Shown: positions 1-7,462 of the stretch, piece by piece | How the letters are laid out: the number at the start of each line of letters is the position of its first letter | How positions within the stretch are numbered: position 1 is the stretch's first letter | NCBI GenBank assembly: GCA_002291945.1 | Contig: DBAZ01000004.1 | Coordinates: 1-29,948 of the forward strand | Direction: 5' to 3' | DNA: 29,948 nucleotides | From: Tepidimonas sp. UBA997 | Lineage (GTDB): Bacteria > Pseudomonadota > Gammaproteobacteria > Burkholderiales > Burkholderiaceae_C | The notes under the pieces: model-generated | What the model saw: only the letters and a program-made list of their open reading frames with translations | Told to the model about the DNA's origin: nothing | Database searches by the model: none | Translations under genes and position numbers: made by a program

Positions 1-39
1 GCCTGATATGAATAAATCAGGGGCGACTCTTTCCACCAC

Positions 40-153
40 ATGGACCGCTTCATTGGCATGCGCATGGGGGGCGTCGCATGGAACCACTGGCTGGAACTCG
101 GCAGTTTGTGGGTGCTGGCCGCTGCCGTGGGCTGGCGGCTGCGGCAAACTTGA
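40..153 (+). other. Possible C-terminal remnant of a membrane protein
   Basis: An open frame of 37 codons starts at an ATG and ends at TGA 151-153. Its second half is one hydrophobic helix (residues about 17-31) followed by a basic tail (WRLRQT). Stops in the same frame at 4-6 and 13-15 mean it is not the intact end of a gene entering from the left. The layout resembles the last transmembrane helix of a transporter or permease cut off from its N-terminus, but I cannot name the family. A short dyad (CCTGAT at 2-7, ATCAGG at 16-21) sits just upstream. It may be debris from an insertion that brought in the downstream toxin-antitoxin module. Confidence 0.2.
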
Positions 154-163
154 CCCGTTACGC

Positions 164-206
164 TGGACAAAGTGATATGCGGCTATATACAATTGCGATA
201 CCGCAT
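164..206 (+). promoter_or_regulatory. Candidate vapBC promoter and operator
   Basis: A -35-like TGGACA (164-169) is followed after 18 bp by TACAAT (188-193), each 5 of 6 to the sigma-70 consensus. An inverted repeat, ATGCGG (177-182) and CCGCAT (201-206), brackets the -10 box. Type II modules usually repress themselves by binding such a repeat with the antitoxin-toxin complex, so this is the likely operator. The ribosome-binding site AAAGGAAG follows at 212-219. Confidence 0.5.
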
Positions 207-223
207 GATTGAAAGGAAGCGTC

Positions 224-457
224 ATGTCCATCGGCACTGTTTTTGTGAACAACCGAACGCAGGCTGTGCGCTTGCCGGTAGATGTTCGTTTGCCCGCAGG
301 CGTCCATAAAGTGGAAATTCGCGCCATAGGCAACGAGCGCGTTATTGCGCCGTTGAGTCAGACTTGGGACAGTTTCTTTCTGGGCGGGCCCAGCGTGAGT
401 GACGACTTTATGCCCGAGCGCGACAGCCAGCAGCAAACCGAGCGGGAAAGCCTTTGA
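224..457 (+). CDS. vapB: VapB-type antitoxin (AbrB/SpoVT fold)
   Basis: A 77-residue protein with an N-terminal swapped-hairpin DNA-binding pattern (VFVNNRTQAVRLPVDVRLP, about residues 6-24) typical of VapB/MvpA antitoxins. The C-terminal half (WDSFFLGGPSVSDDFMPER) is the usual toxin-wrapping segment of this clade. I chose the ATG at 224 because AAAGGAAG lies 4 bases upstream; an in-frame TTG at 209 has no such site. It should neutralise the VapC encoded immediately downstream, whose ATG overlaps this stop codon (TGATG), a sign of translational coupling. The dyad at 177-206 is the likely autoregulatory site. The family assignment rests on motif recognition only. Confidence 0.88.
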   Translation: MSIGTVFVNNRTQAVRLPVDVRLPAGVHKVEIRAIGNERVIAPLSQTWDSFFLGGPSVSDDFMPERDSQQQTERESL

Positions 458-867
458 TGTTGCGTTACCTGCTGGATACCAATATCGTCATCTATGTGCT
501 CAAGCGACGCCCGGTTGAAGTGCTCTCTACATTCAACGCGAATTCGCGCCGGATGGCTATTTCATCAATCACCCTGGCTGAACTGTTGCATGGTGCTGAA
601 AAAAGCAGCCGTGTAAGCGAAAACTTGGCTGCCATTGAAGATTTTTGCAGCCGGCTCGAAGTGCTGACCTATGGCCCCAAGGCGGCTCAACATTACGGAG
701 CCATACGTGCCACACTGGAAAAATCCGGCCAATCCATTGGCGTGAATGACCTTCATATTGCGGGGCACGCGCGCAGCGAGGGCTTGGTGCTGGTGACCAA
801 CAATGAGTCAGAGTTGGTGCGCGTGCCTGCACTGGAATTGGAGAATTGGGTCCATGCAGGTCGTTAG
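457..867 (+). CDS. vapC: VapC-type PIN-domain ribonuclease toxin
   Basis: A 136-residue PIN-domain protein of the VapC/MvpT clade, expected to be a magnesium-dependent RNase; members of this clade cleave initiator tRNA. The acidic active-site residues are visible: D7 in LLDTN, E42 in LAELLHG and D98 in GVNDLHIA, followed by the TNN turn at residues 114-116. The ATG at 457 overlaps the antitoxin stop codon, the classical arrangement. Length is normal and no damage is seen, so it is probably active and held by VapB. Unusually, its last 14 bases overlap the start of the glycosyltransferase gene, which therefore probably depends on the toxin-antitoxin transcript. Confidence 0.9.
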   Translation: MLRYLLDTNIVIYVLKRRPVEVLSTFNANSRRMAISSITLAELLHGAEKSSRVSENLAAIEDFCSRLEVLTYGPKAAQHYGAIRATLEKSGQSIGVNDLHIAGHARSEGLVLVTNNESELVRVPALELENWVHAGR

Positions 868-1612
868 CATTGCCGGCCTGCCGTTCCACCCCGTAACCAC
901 GGCCGAGGCGGTGGAGCACTTGTGCGTGGCCATGCGCGACCGGCAGCGCTTGTTTTTGTCTACCCCCAACCTGAATTTTCTGGTGGCCGCGCAGACAGAC
1001 GCCGCGTTTCGCGAGTCGGTGCTGCAGAGCGACCTTAGCGTGGCCGACGGCATGCCCATTCTGTGGCTGGCCAAGCGCCAGGGTACGCCACTGCCCGAGC
1101 GGGTGGCCGGCTCAGACGTGTTCGAGGCTTTGCGCTGTGGGGCAGGGCAGGGCGTGCTGGGGCGGTCGGTGAAGGTGTTTTTTCTTGGCGGGCCGCCGGG
1201 CGTGGCGCAGCAGGCTTGCGAGGTGCTGAATGCCGAGCACGCCCAGGGCGGTCCGATGGAGGGCGTCGGGGCCGTGTCGCCGGGGTTTGGCAGCGTGGCC
1301 GACATGTCCACCCCCGAGGTGCTGGCGGCCATCAACGCTAGCGGTGCCGACTTTCTGGTGGTGGCACTGGGGGCCAAGAAGGGGCAGGCGTGGATCATGC
1401 GCAACCTGCCGCACTTGCGGGTGCCGGTGGTGAGCCACCTAGGCGCGGTGGTGAATTTTGTGGCTGGCACCGTGCGCCGTGCCCCGTTGCGCTGGCAACG
1501 CGGGGGCATGGAGTGGCTATGGCGCATCAAGGAAGAACCGGCGCTGTTTAGTCGCTATTGGCACGACGGTCGGGCTTTTGGGCGGTTGTGGTGGCGGGCA
1601 GGGCGGCGTTAG
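854..1612 (+). CDS. WecG/TagA/CpsF-family glycosyltransferase
   Basis: A 252-residue member of the family that transfers N-acetylmannosaminuronic acid, N-acetylmannosamine or a related sugar to a lipid-linked intermediate at the inner membrane. Recognisable blocks are FLSTPNLNFLV, the VADGMPILWLAKR segment holding the proposed catalytic Asp, VKVFFLGGPPG, VVALGAKKGQAWI and HLGAVVNFVAGTVRRAP. The usual PKQE box reads KKGQ, so the conserved Gln and Glu are shifted or replaced. The ATG at 854 lies inside the vapC 3' end; it is the first start giving a normal family N-terminus (VVSIAGLPFHPVT). Placement ahead of exosortase genes points to exopolysaccharide assembly. Donor and acceptor sugars cannot be read from the sequence. 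Confidence 0.88.
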   Translation: MQVVSIAGLPFHPVTTAEAVEHLCVAMRDRQRLFLSTPNLNFLVAAQTDAAFRESVLQSDLSVADGMPILWLAKRQGTPLPERVAGSDVFEALRCGAGQGVLGRSVKVFFLGGPPGVAQQACEVLNAEHAQGGPMEGVGAVSPGFGSVADMSTPEVLAAINASGADFLVVALGAKKGQAWIMRNLPHLRVPVVSHLGAVVNFVAGTVRRAPLRWQRGGMEWLWRIKEEPALFSRYWHDGRAFGRLWWRAGRR

Positions 1613-1636
1613 TCCGTTCGGGCTGTCATGCGGGGC

Positions 1637-1686
1637 GAGTGTGAGTCTATCGGGCTCTACCAGATAGCACGCACACTCCTTAAAAT
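1637..1686 (+). promoter_or_regulatory. Nested dyad and -10 box before the exosortase operon
   Basis: Two nested inverted repeats are visible: GAGTGTG (1637-1643) with CACACTC (1672-1678), and CTATC (1647-1651) with GATAG (1663-1667). TAAAAT (1681-1686), 5 of 6 to a -10 box, follows directly, and no good -35 is present. A dyad covering the -35 region suggests a site for an activator, or a leader hairpin. The regulator could be the EpsA-like protein encoded at 7463-8290, but that is a guess. Confidence 0.4.
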
Positions 1687-1716
1687 GCGCTGTCCATGCA
1701 TTGATGGGGTTTCCCT

Positions 1717-3267
1717 TTGGTTTCTTCACTTCAAACAGTCCGGCCCAACCAGTGGCTGCTGGTTTTCAGTCTGATTTTGCTGGTCGCGGCCTTCTGGGGT
1801 GGTCTTGTGGAACTGGTGGGCCGCTGGTATCGCCAGGAAGAGTACAGCCACGGCTTTTTTCTGCCCCTGATCTCACTCTGGATGCTCTGGAGTCGCCGCG
1901 CTGCGCTTCGAGAAAGCATGGGCGCACCCTCAGCCTGGGGGCTGGCGGTGTTGGGCATGAGTGCTCTGATGCTGGTGCTGGGTGAAGTCACCGCCATTTT
2001 TGTAGCCATGCAGGTCGGTTTTTTGGTCGCGTTGGCTGGTCTGGTGTTGTGCTATGGGGGCTGGTCTCTGCTGCGGCTGACTCTCTTGCCTATTGCCTTT
2101 TTGCTCTTTGCGATTCCGCTGCCGTATTTCGTGGACTCCCAGATTTCCTGGCGTTTGCAACTCCTTTCATCGAGCTTGGGAGTGGAGTTTTTGCGGGCGC
2201 TGGGCTATTCGGTGTTTTTAGAAGGCAACATCATCGACTTCGGTACCTACAAGGTGCAGGTGATCGAGGCCTGTAGCGGCCTGCGCTACTTGTACCCCTT
2301 GCTGAGCATCGGTTTTCTGATGGCCTACATTTACCCGGCAGCCATGAAATGGCGGGTGCTGATCTTCGTGAGTGTGGTGCCAATCACGATTCTGACCAAC
2401 AGTGCCCGCATTGCCCTGACCGGCATCCTGGTGGGTGAATTTGGCCCTGGGGTGGCCGACGGCTTCATGCATTACTTTGAAGGCTGGGTGATTTTTATCG
2501 TCTGCCAACTGATTCTGCTTGCCCTCATCATGCTGATCGAGCGCTTCACCCAGCGCCGCCACATACTGGACGTGCAGCAGTTTCCCGTGATTGCTGCGGT
2601 GCCGCGTTCAGGTGCCCCAGCGTCGGCGCTCAGCCTGCGCATGGTGGGCGCTGTCGGGCTGGTGGCGTTGGCCCTGATCGGTGGCTGGATGGTGCACGGT
2701 CGCGAAGAAGAAGTGCCCGCCCGCCTGTCGCTGGCCACCTTCCCGCTGCACCTGGGTGACTGGGTGGCTACGGAATCATCGCTCGACATTGAGACCGAGC
2801 AGGCTCTGGGTTTTGAGGACTACGTGCTGGCCGACTACCGGCGTGCCGACGACACGCCGGTGAATTTCTACGTGGCGTTTTATGCTTCGCAACGGCGAGG
2901 CGTCTCGCCCCACTCGCCACAGGTGTGCATTCCAGGCGGTGGCTGGGTGATTTCCCAATTGGAGCGTACGGCGTTCAACCTGAACGACGGCAGCCCGATT
3001 GACGTGGTGCGCGTGGTGATTGACCGTGCGAATCAGCGGCAGATTGTGTATTACTGGTTTGAGCAGCGCGGTCGCCGGATTGCCAATGAATACTGGATGA
3101 AGTGGTACCTGTTTGTGGATGCGCTGACCCGCAACCGGACGGATGGTGCACTGGTGCGGGTAGTGTCGCCGGTTCGGCAGGGTGAACCCACCGAAGCTGT
3201 GGACCAGCGGATCCAGGACTTCATCCGGCTGGCCGAGCCACACCTGGGCACCTTTGTGCCCCGGTGA
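1717..3267 (+). CDS. xrtD: Exosortase fused to EpsI (XrtD-type)
   Basis: A 516-residue fusion. Residues 1-280 are a multi-pass exosortase with the catalytic Cys186 (EACSGLRY), Arg231 (NSARIALTG) and His252 (MHYFEGW). After a further membrane segment (about 309-326), residues 335-516 match EpsI (DUF3485), with LGDWVATES and the Cys-His region HSPQVCIPGGGW (399-410). Exosortases cleave PEP-CTERM-like C-terminal signals at the inner membrane. From memory, exosortase-EpsI fusions are typical of the VPLPA-specific type, and a VPLPA-like substrate lies at 6617. A stop at 1702 and no in-frame ATG before residue 56 make TTG 1717 the only start that keeps the first helix; GGGG at 1706-1709 may serve as ribosome site. 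prsT follows 29 bases later. Confidence 0.88.
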   Translation: MVSSLQTVRPNQWLLVFSLILLVAAFWGGLVELVGRWYRQEEYSHGFFLPLISLWMLWSRRAALRESMGAPSAWGLAVLGMSALMLVLGEVTAIFVAMQVGFLVALAGLVLCYGGWSLLRLTLLPIAFLLFAIPLPYFVDSQISWRLQLLSSSLGVEFLRALGYSVFLEGNIIDFGTYKVQVIEACSGLRYLYPLLSIGFLMAYIYPAAMKWRVLIFVSVVPITILTNSARIALTGILVGEFGPGVADGFMHYFEGWVIFIVCQLILLALIMLIERFTQRRHILDVQQFPVIAAVPRSGAPASALSLRMVGAVGLVALALIGGWMVHGREEEVPARLSLATFPLHLGDWVATESSLDIETEQALGFEDYVLADYRRADDTPVNFYVAFYASQRRGVSPHSPQVCIPGGGWVISQLERTAFNLNDGSPIDVVRVVIDRANQRQIVYYWFEQRGRRIANEYWMKWYLFVDALTRNRTDGALVRVVSPVRQGEPTEAVDQRIQDFIRLAEPHLGTFVPR

Positions 3268-3296
3268 ATTTTTAGCGGAATCGGAGAAATCATCGC

Positions 3297-5690
3297 ATGA
3301 GCGCCAAACAGACTGTATGGACCGTGGCCCTGGCAGCAGCCTTGCTGATGCTGGCAGGGTGTTCTTCACCAGAAGACCGGGTAGCCCGGTTCTACGAACG
3401 GGGAGCCAGCTTCATGGCTCAGGGGGACTTGGTGAAGGCCCGCATCGAATTCCAGAACGTGCTGCAGATCAATCCTGACATGGTGCCTGCCTTGGTGGCC
3501 CTTGCCGAGATTGCCGAGCGTAATGCCGAGTGGCAGCGAGTGTTTGCCCTGCTCAACCGTGCGGTGGAACTGGACCCGAAACACCTGCCAGCCCATGTCC
3601 GACTCGGCAAGCTGCTGCTGGCCGCCAACGAACTGGATCGTGCCTTGGCTGCCAGCGATGCGGCGTTCGCTCTGAATCCCACTCATGCAGAAGTGTTGGC
3701 GCTGCGCGCCGCCGTCATGCTCAAGTTGAATGACCTCCCTGCCGCCGTGTCGCTGGCCAACCAGGCCCTGCAGGTGGATTCTCGACAGACTGACGCTTTG
3801 GTGGTGCTGGCTTCCGAACGCTTGCAGGCGGGCGACGCTGCAGCGGCCATCACTTACCTGGATCGTGGACTGCAAGGCGATGAAGGCAACGTGGCATTGC
3901 AATTGATCAAGGTGCAGGCGCTGGAACGCACTGCCAACAGCGCCGAGGCAGAACGGATTTTTCGCCGTTTGATCGAGATATACCCCGAAAATCGGGCGTT
4001 TCGTCAGCTCTTGGCACAGTTTTACGTGATGAACAACCAGCTGGAGCAGGCTCGGACCGAGTTTCTCGCTACGGTTACGGCTTTCCCGGCCGATGCCGAA
4101 GCCAAGTTTGATGTGGTTCGTTTCCTGAACACTACCCAGAGTCCGCAAGCGGGCATGGCTCAGTTGGATCAGTTCATTGCGGCTGAACCGAACAACCACG
4201 AATTTCGCTTCTTCCAGGCCGCCATGCACAGCGCGGCGGGCAACCGCGATGGCGCGTCGGCTGCGTACCGAGAAATCATCGCCCGTGCAGGTGATGCCGA
4301 GGCTGGTACCCGTGCCCGGGCCGTGCTGGCGGGTGAGGCGTTGGCAGCCAACGACCGGCAAACCGGGCGCACGCTGATTGAAGAAATCTTGAGTCGTGAC
4401 GCGCGTAATGAAGCGGGCTTGTTGCTGCGTGCTGGTATTGCCATCGACGAACAACGACTCGATGATGCGGTAGCCGACTTGCGCACCGTGCTGCGCGATT
4501 CACCGAATTCGGCTCGCGCACATACGCTGCTGGGCAAGGCTCATGAATTGCAAGGTGCCAATGACCTGGCACTGGACCATTACGGGAGGGGGCATCAGGC
4601 GGGTCGGGGGCAGGGGCCGCAATTTGGTATGGCGTTGGCTGAATTTCTCCTCAAAACCGGTCGTGACCGGCAGATCGAGGCCGTGCTGCGCGATGTCCTG
4701 ACCCACAATCCGGGTCACGTACCTGCGTTGCGTCTGCTTGCGCAGGCCTATATCAATACCGGCGATCTGGCCAGCGCACAATTCGTGGCCGATGAACTCG
4801 CCAAGATCGAAGGCCAGACCGTGGCGGTCAGTCAGATCCAAGGGGCGGTGTTCGTAGCCCGACAGAACTTTGATAGTGCCATTGGCGCTCTGCGTCGTGC
4901 TCACGACTTTGCGCCCACCGAACTGCAACCCATGGTGACTTTGGTGCAAGGTTATATGGTGGCTGGTCGCGAGCGGGATGCGCTGAATTTCATGCAGTCG
5001 GTGGTGAACGTGTCGCCCAACAACGTGGATGCACGTTTGCTGTTGGCCCAGCTCAGGCAGCAGACGGGCGACTCAGCAGGTGCTCGACAAGCCTTCGAGG
5101 CGGTTTTGGCTATTAACCCCCGTGCGGTGCCCGCCTACTTGGGTTTGATGAACCTGTCGGTGGCCGAAGGCCGTATGGCCGATGCCGACGCCTGGCTGGC
5201 GAAGGGGCTTCAGGCGACGGATAACGACTTCAACCTGCGTCTGGCCCGAGCCAGCGTGCTTGAAAACTTGAGTCGCTACGAAGAGGCCATTGCCCTGTAT
5301 GAAACTCTGCTGCAGGATCGTCCCGGCATGGATGTGGTCATCAACAATCTGGCCAGTCTACTGACCGACCACCGCACCGACCGGGCCAGCCATGACCGTG
5401 CCTACCAGTTGGCGCAGCGGTTCCGCAACTCACAAGTGCCACAATTCCGCGACACCCTGGGTTGGGCTTCCTTCAAGGTCGGTCGGATGGAGGATGCCGT
5501 GCTGCTGCTGCGTAGCGCTGTCGATGCCTTGCCTGACGTCGCCGTCGTGCACTACCACTACGGCATGGTGCAGTTGGCGCAAAACAACCGTGTGATTGCC
5601 CGCGAGGCCCTGGAGCGGGCCGTGGCTTTGGGGGAATCGCAGCCGTTTTCTCAACTGGACAGGGCGCGTCAAGCCTTGGCCAGCCTCTGA
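3297..5690 (+). CDS. prsT: PrsT-like TPR lipoprotein of the exosortase system
   Basis: A 797-residue protein with a lipoprotein signal peptide (lipobox LAGC, Cys22) followed by tandem tetratricopeptide repeats over nearly its full length. Repeated units of the kind ARIEFQNVLQINPDMVPAL and LLNRAVELDPKHLPAHVRLG are visible. Length and content match the PEP-CTERM-system TPR lipoprotein PrsT, which accompanies exosortase and exopolysaccharide genes and probably scaffolds polymer export or protein sorting in the periplasm. CGGAGAA upstream supports the ATG at 3297. It sits between the exosortase and the ATPase in one apparent operon. The exact role of PrsT is not settled in the family, so the function is inferred from context. 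Confidence 0.9.
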   Translation: MSAKQTVWTVALAAALLMLAGCSSPEDRVARFYERGASFMAQGDLVKARIEFQNVLQINPDMVPALVALAEIAERNAEWQRVFALLNRAVELDPKHLPAHVRLGKLLLAANELDRALAASDAAFALNPTHAEVLALRAAVMLKLNDLPAAVSLANQALQVDSRQTDALVVLASERLQAGDAAAAITYLDRGLQGDEGNVALQLIKVQALERTANSAEAERIFRRLIEIYPENRAFRQLLAQFYVMNNQLEQARTEFLATVTAFPADAEAKFDVVRFLNTTQSPQAGMAQLDQFIAAEPNNHEFRFFQAAMHSAAGNRDGASAAYREIIARAGDAEAGTRARAVLAGEALAANDRQTGRTLIEEILSRDARNEAGLLLRAGIAIDEQRLDDAVADLRTVLRDSPNSARAHTLLGKAHELQGANDLALDHYGRGHQAGRGQGPQFGMALAEFLLKTGRDRQIEAVLRDVLTHNPGHVPALRLLAQAYINTGDLASAQFVADELAKIEGQTVAVSQIQGAVFVARQNFDSAIGALRRAHDFAPTELQPMVTLVQGYMVAGRERDALNFMQSVVNVSPNNVDARLLLAQLRQQTGDSAGARQAFEAVLAINPRAVPAYLGLMNLSVAEGRMADADAWLAKGLQATDNDFNLRLARASVLENLSRYEEAIALYETLLQDRPGMDVVINNLASLLTDHRTDRASHDRAYQLAQRFRNSQVPQFRDTLGWASFKVGRMEDAVLLLRSAVDALPDVAVVHYHYGMVQLAQNNRVIAREALERAVALGESQPFSQLDRARQALASL

Positions 5691-5698
5691 CCCCCCCC
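5691..5698 (+). repeat. Eight-cytosine run before the ATPase start
   Basis: The entire space between the prsT stop codon (5688-5690) and the next ATG (5699) is C8. It replaces any ribosome-binding site and is a potential slippage tract. Confidence 0.9.
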
Positions 5699-6523
5699 AT
5701 GTACGAAGCTTTCTACGGCCTGAAAGAAAAGCCGTTTAGCATTCAGCCCGATCCGGACTTCCTGTTTATGGGCCGTCGGCACACGCTGGCCTACACCATG
5801 CTGGAATACGGTGTGCGCAACCACGCGGGATTTTCGGTGATCTGCGGCGAAATCGGCTGCGGCAAGACGACGCTGATTCGTCACCTGCTCAACAGCCTGG
5901 GCGTTGAGGTGACGGTGGGGCTGGTGTACAACACCCACCGCGACATAGCCGACCTGCTGGAATGGATCATGCTGGCGTTTGGCCAGCCGTATGAAGGGAT
6001 GTCACCGGTGGCGCGCTATGACGCTTTCCAGCGTTTCCTGATTGCCGAGTACGCCGCCGGACGCCGCACCATCCTGATCGTGGACGAAGCGCAGAATCTG
6101 AATGCGTCGGCGCTGGAGTCGCTGCGGATGCTGTCCAACATCAATGCCGACAAACACCAGTTGCTGCAGGTGATTCTGGTGGGGCAGCCCCAGCTGCGTG
6201 ACCTGCTTCAATTGCCGGAGCTGCACCAGTTCGCCCAGCGCGTGGCCGTAGATTTTTTCATTCCTCCGCTCTCGCAACCAGAGGTAGGCCGGTACATGGC
6301 TCATCGTCTGCATGTGGCCGGCCGCGACACCCCGCTGTTTGAGCCCGAGGCGGTGGCACGGATTGCAGAGGTCACGCGCGGGGTGCCACGGGCCATCAAT
6401 GTGTTGTGTGAAACCACGCTGGTCTATGGCTTTGCAGCGGAAGCTGGTTCGATCGGACTAGCGCTGGTGGAAGAAGTGTTAGCAGACCGACAGCAGTACG
6501 GGGTACTGGGTGCGCCTTCCTGA
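5699..6523 (+). CDS. ExeA-like AAA ATPase of the exosortase locus
   Basis: A 274-residue ATPase with the N-terminal signature MYEAFYGLKEKPFSIQPDP shared with ExeA/GspA ATPases. Walker A is GEIGCGKT (50-57) and Walker B is ILIVDEAQ (125-132), followed by LRMLSNINADKHQLLQVILVGQP. This matches the exosortase/PEP-CTERM-associated ATPase family. It may energise or regulate polymer export or assembly at the inner membrane, but no biochemical role is established. It is shorter than ExeA and lacks a periplasmic peptidoglycan-binding part. The start codon follows the prsT stop by eight cytosines with no Shine-Dalgarno sequence, so translation probably depends on coupling to prsT. Confidence 0.9.
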   Translation: MYEAFYGLKEKPFSIQPDPDFLFMGRRHTLAYTMLEYGVRNHAGFSVICGEIGCGKTTLIRHLLNSLGVEVTVGLVYNTHRDIADLLEWIMLAFGQPYEGMSPVARYDAFQRFLIAEYAAGRRTILIVDEAQNLNASALESLRMLSNINADKHQLLQVILVGQPQLRDLLQLPELHQFAQRVAVDFFIPPLSQPEVGRYMAHRLHVAGRDTPLFEPEAVARIAEVTRGVPRAINVLCETTLVYGFAAEAGSIGLALVEEVLADRQQYGVLGAPS

Positions 6524-6538
6524 GGCCCGAATGGGCTA

Positions 6539-6567
6539 TTGGCCTGTAGCCCCTCGTCTGCTCTAAT
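6539..6567 (+). promoter_or_regulatory. Candidate sigma-70 promoter of the sorted surface protein
   Basis: TTGGCC (6539-6544, 4 of 6) and TCTAAT (6562-6567, 5 of 6) are spaced by 17 bp. Overlapping inverted repeats surround the -35: AGGCC 6523-6527 with GGCCT 6541-6545, and GGGCT 6533-6537 with AGCCC 6548-6552. They could be an operator or alternative hairpins ending the upstream operon. Confidence 0.45.
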
Positions 6568-6616
6568 CGACGCATCGTTAACAAATGCCCGCACAGTTCG
6601 GGATACGGAGTCTCCA

Positions 6617-7393
6617 ATGAATCTTTCGATGAAACATGGTATCGCAGCTGGCCTAACGGCGTGCGCCATGGCCTGGGGTGTTCAGGCACAGGCCGCGACG
6701 GTGAACCTGACGTTCGTCGGGCCTTCGTTCGGGAGCAATTTTGTGGATACCCGTGTCAGAGTTAACAATAGTTCTTTTTCTACCATACCAACTGGCGCTT
6801 TTAGCATGTCCATGGGTACCTCTACACCCAACACTGCAGCGAATGCAGCCGCCGTGACAGCGCAATTTGGTGTAGCTCGGAATTTTCTGGCATGGTGCGT
6901 GGAGCTGACCCAGTCACTCAACACTCCTCGAGACTATTCAGTGTCTTGGGCCAACAACCAGTCTAACCGGTCCTGGCATGGCAATGTGCAGACGCTGATC
7001 AGCGTCGCCTATCAGTCGGTGCTGACTGCTCGCTCGAACGTGATGTCAGCGGCTTTCCAATTGGCCCTGTGGGAACTCGTGACGGGTACGCCTGACCATA
7101 GTCTGAGTCAGAACGATGGGGACGGCTTCCGCGCATCGTCAACATTGCGCGATTCCTCGTCCCTTGCCGCGGTTTCTCAGGCCCAAACTTGGCTGGGTCA
7201 GGTGCGTACTGGCGGCCCCCGTATTTCTGACTATCACATTGTTCTGTTTCAGTCCAGCGAGTCGCAAGACTTGATTGCACTGGTGCCGACGCCGCTGCCG
7301 GGCGCTGCGTTGTTGTTTGCATCGGCGCTGGGTCTGGGTGGCCTAGCCCACCGCGCACGTGCGCGTAGAGCGGCCGCCGCCGCAACCGCTTGA
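6617..7393 (+). CDS. Secreted VPLPA/PEP-CTERM-type sorting-signal protein with thioester-like motifs
   Basis: A 258-residue exported protein. Residues 1-27 form a Sec signal peptide (WGVQAQA, then ATVNL). The C-terminus has the three-part exosortase signal: VPTPLP (223-228), a hydrophobic helix (about 229-243) and a basic tail (HRARARR). It is therefore the likely substrate of the fused exosortase encoded four genes upstream. The mature part contains FLAWCVEL (Cys94) and SAAFQLALWELV (Gln148), resembling the Cys and Phi-Q-x-x-Phi-Phi motifs of internal thioester adhesin domains. ATG 6617 is preceded by ACGGAG at 6605-6610. Asn and Ser are abundant, as in many surface proteins. The sorting assignment is strong; the thioester is a hypothesis from two motifs. 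Confidence 0.85.
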   Translation: MNLSMKHGIAAGLTACAMAWGVQAQAATVNLTFVGPSFGSNFVDTRVRVNNSSFSTIPTGAFSMSMGTSTPNTAANAAAVTAQFGVARNFLAWCVELTQSLNTPRDYSVSWANNQSNRSWHGNVQTLISVAYQSVLTARSNVMSAAFQLALWELVTGTPDHSLSQNDGDGFRASSTLRDSSSLAAVSQAQTWLGQVRTGGPRISDYHIVLFQSSESQDLIALVPTPLPGAALLFASALGLGGLAHRARARRAAAAATA

Positions 7394-7421
7394 CGGTTTT
7401 TTTGCTCCATACCAAAGGCAA

Positions 7422-7452
7422 AGGGCCCCTTGGGGGCCCTATTTGTTTGTTG
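7422..7452. terminator. Bidirectional intrinsic terminator between convergent genes
   Basis: An 8-bp perfect stem, AGGGCCCC (7422-7429) and GGGGCCCT (7433-7440), with a 3-base loop is followed by ATTTGTTTGTTG. On the other strand the stem leads into a short T-containing run. It separates the sorted-protein gene from the convergent regulator gene. Confidence 0.8.
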
Positions 7453-7462
7453 TACGCCAGAG

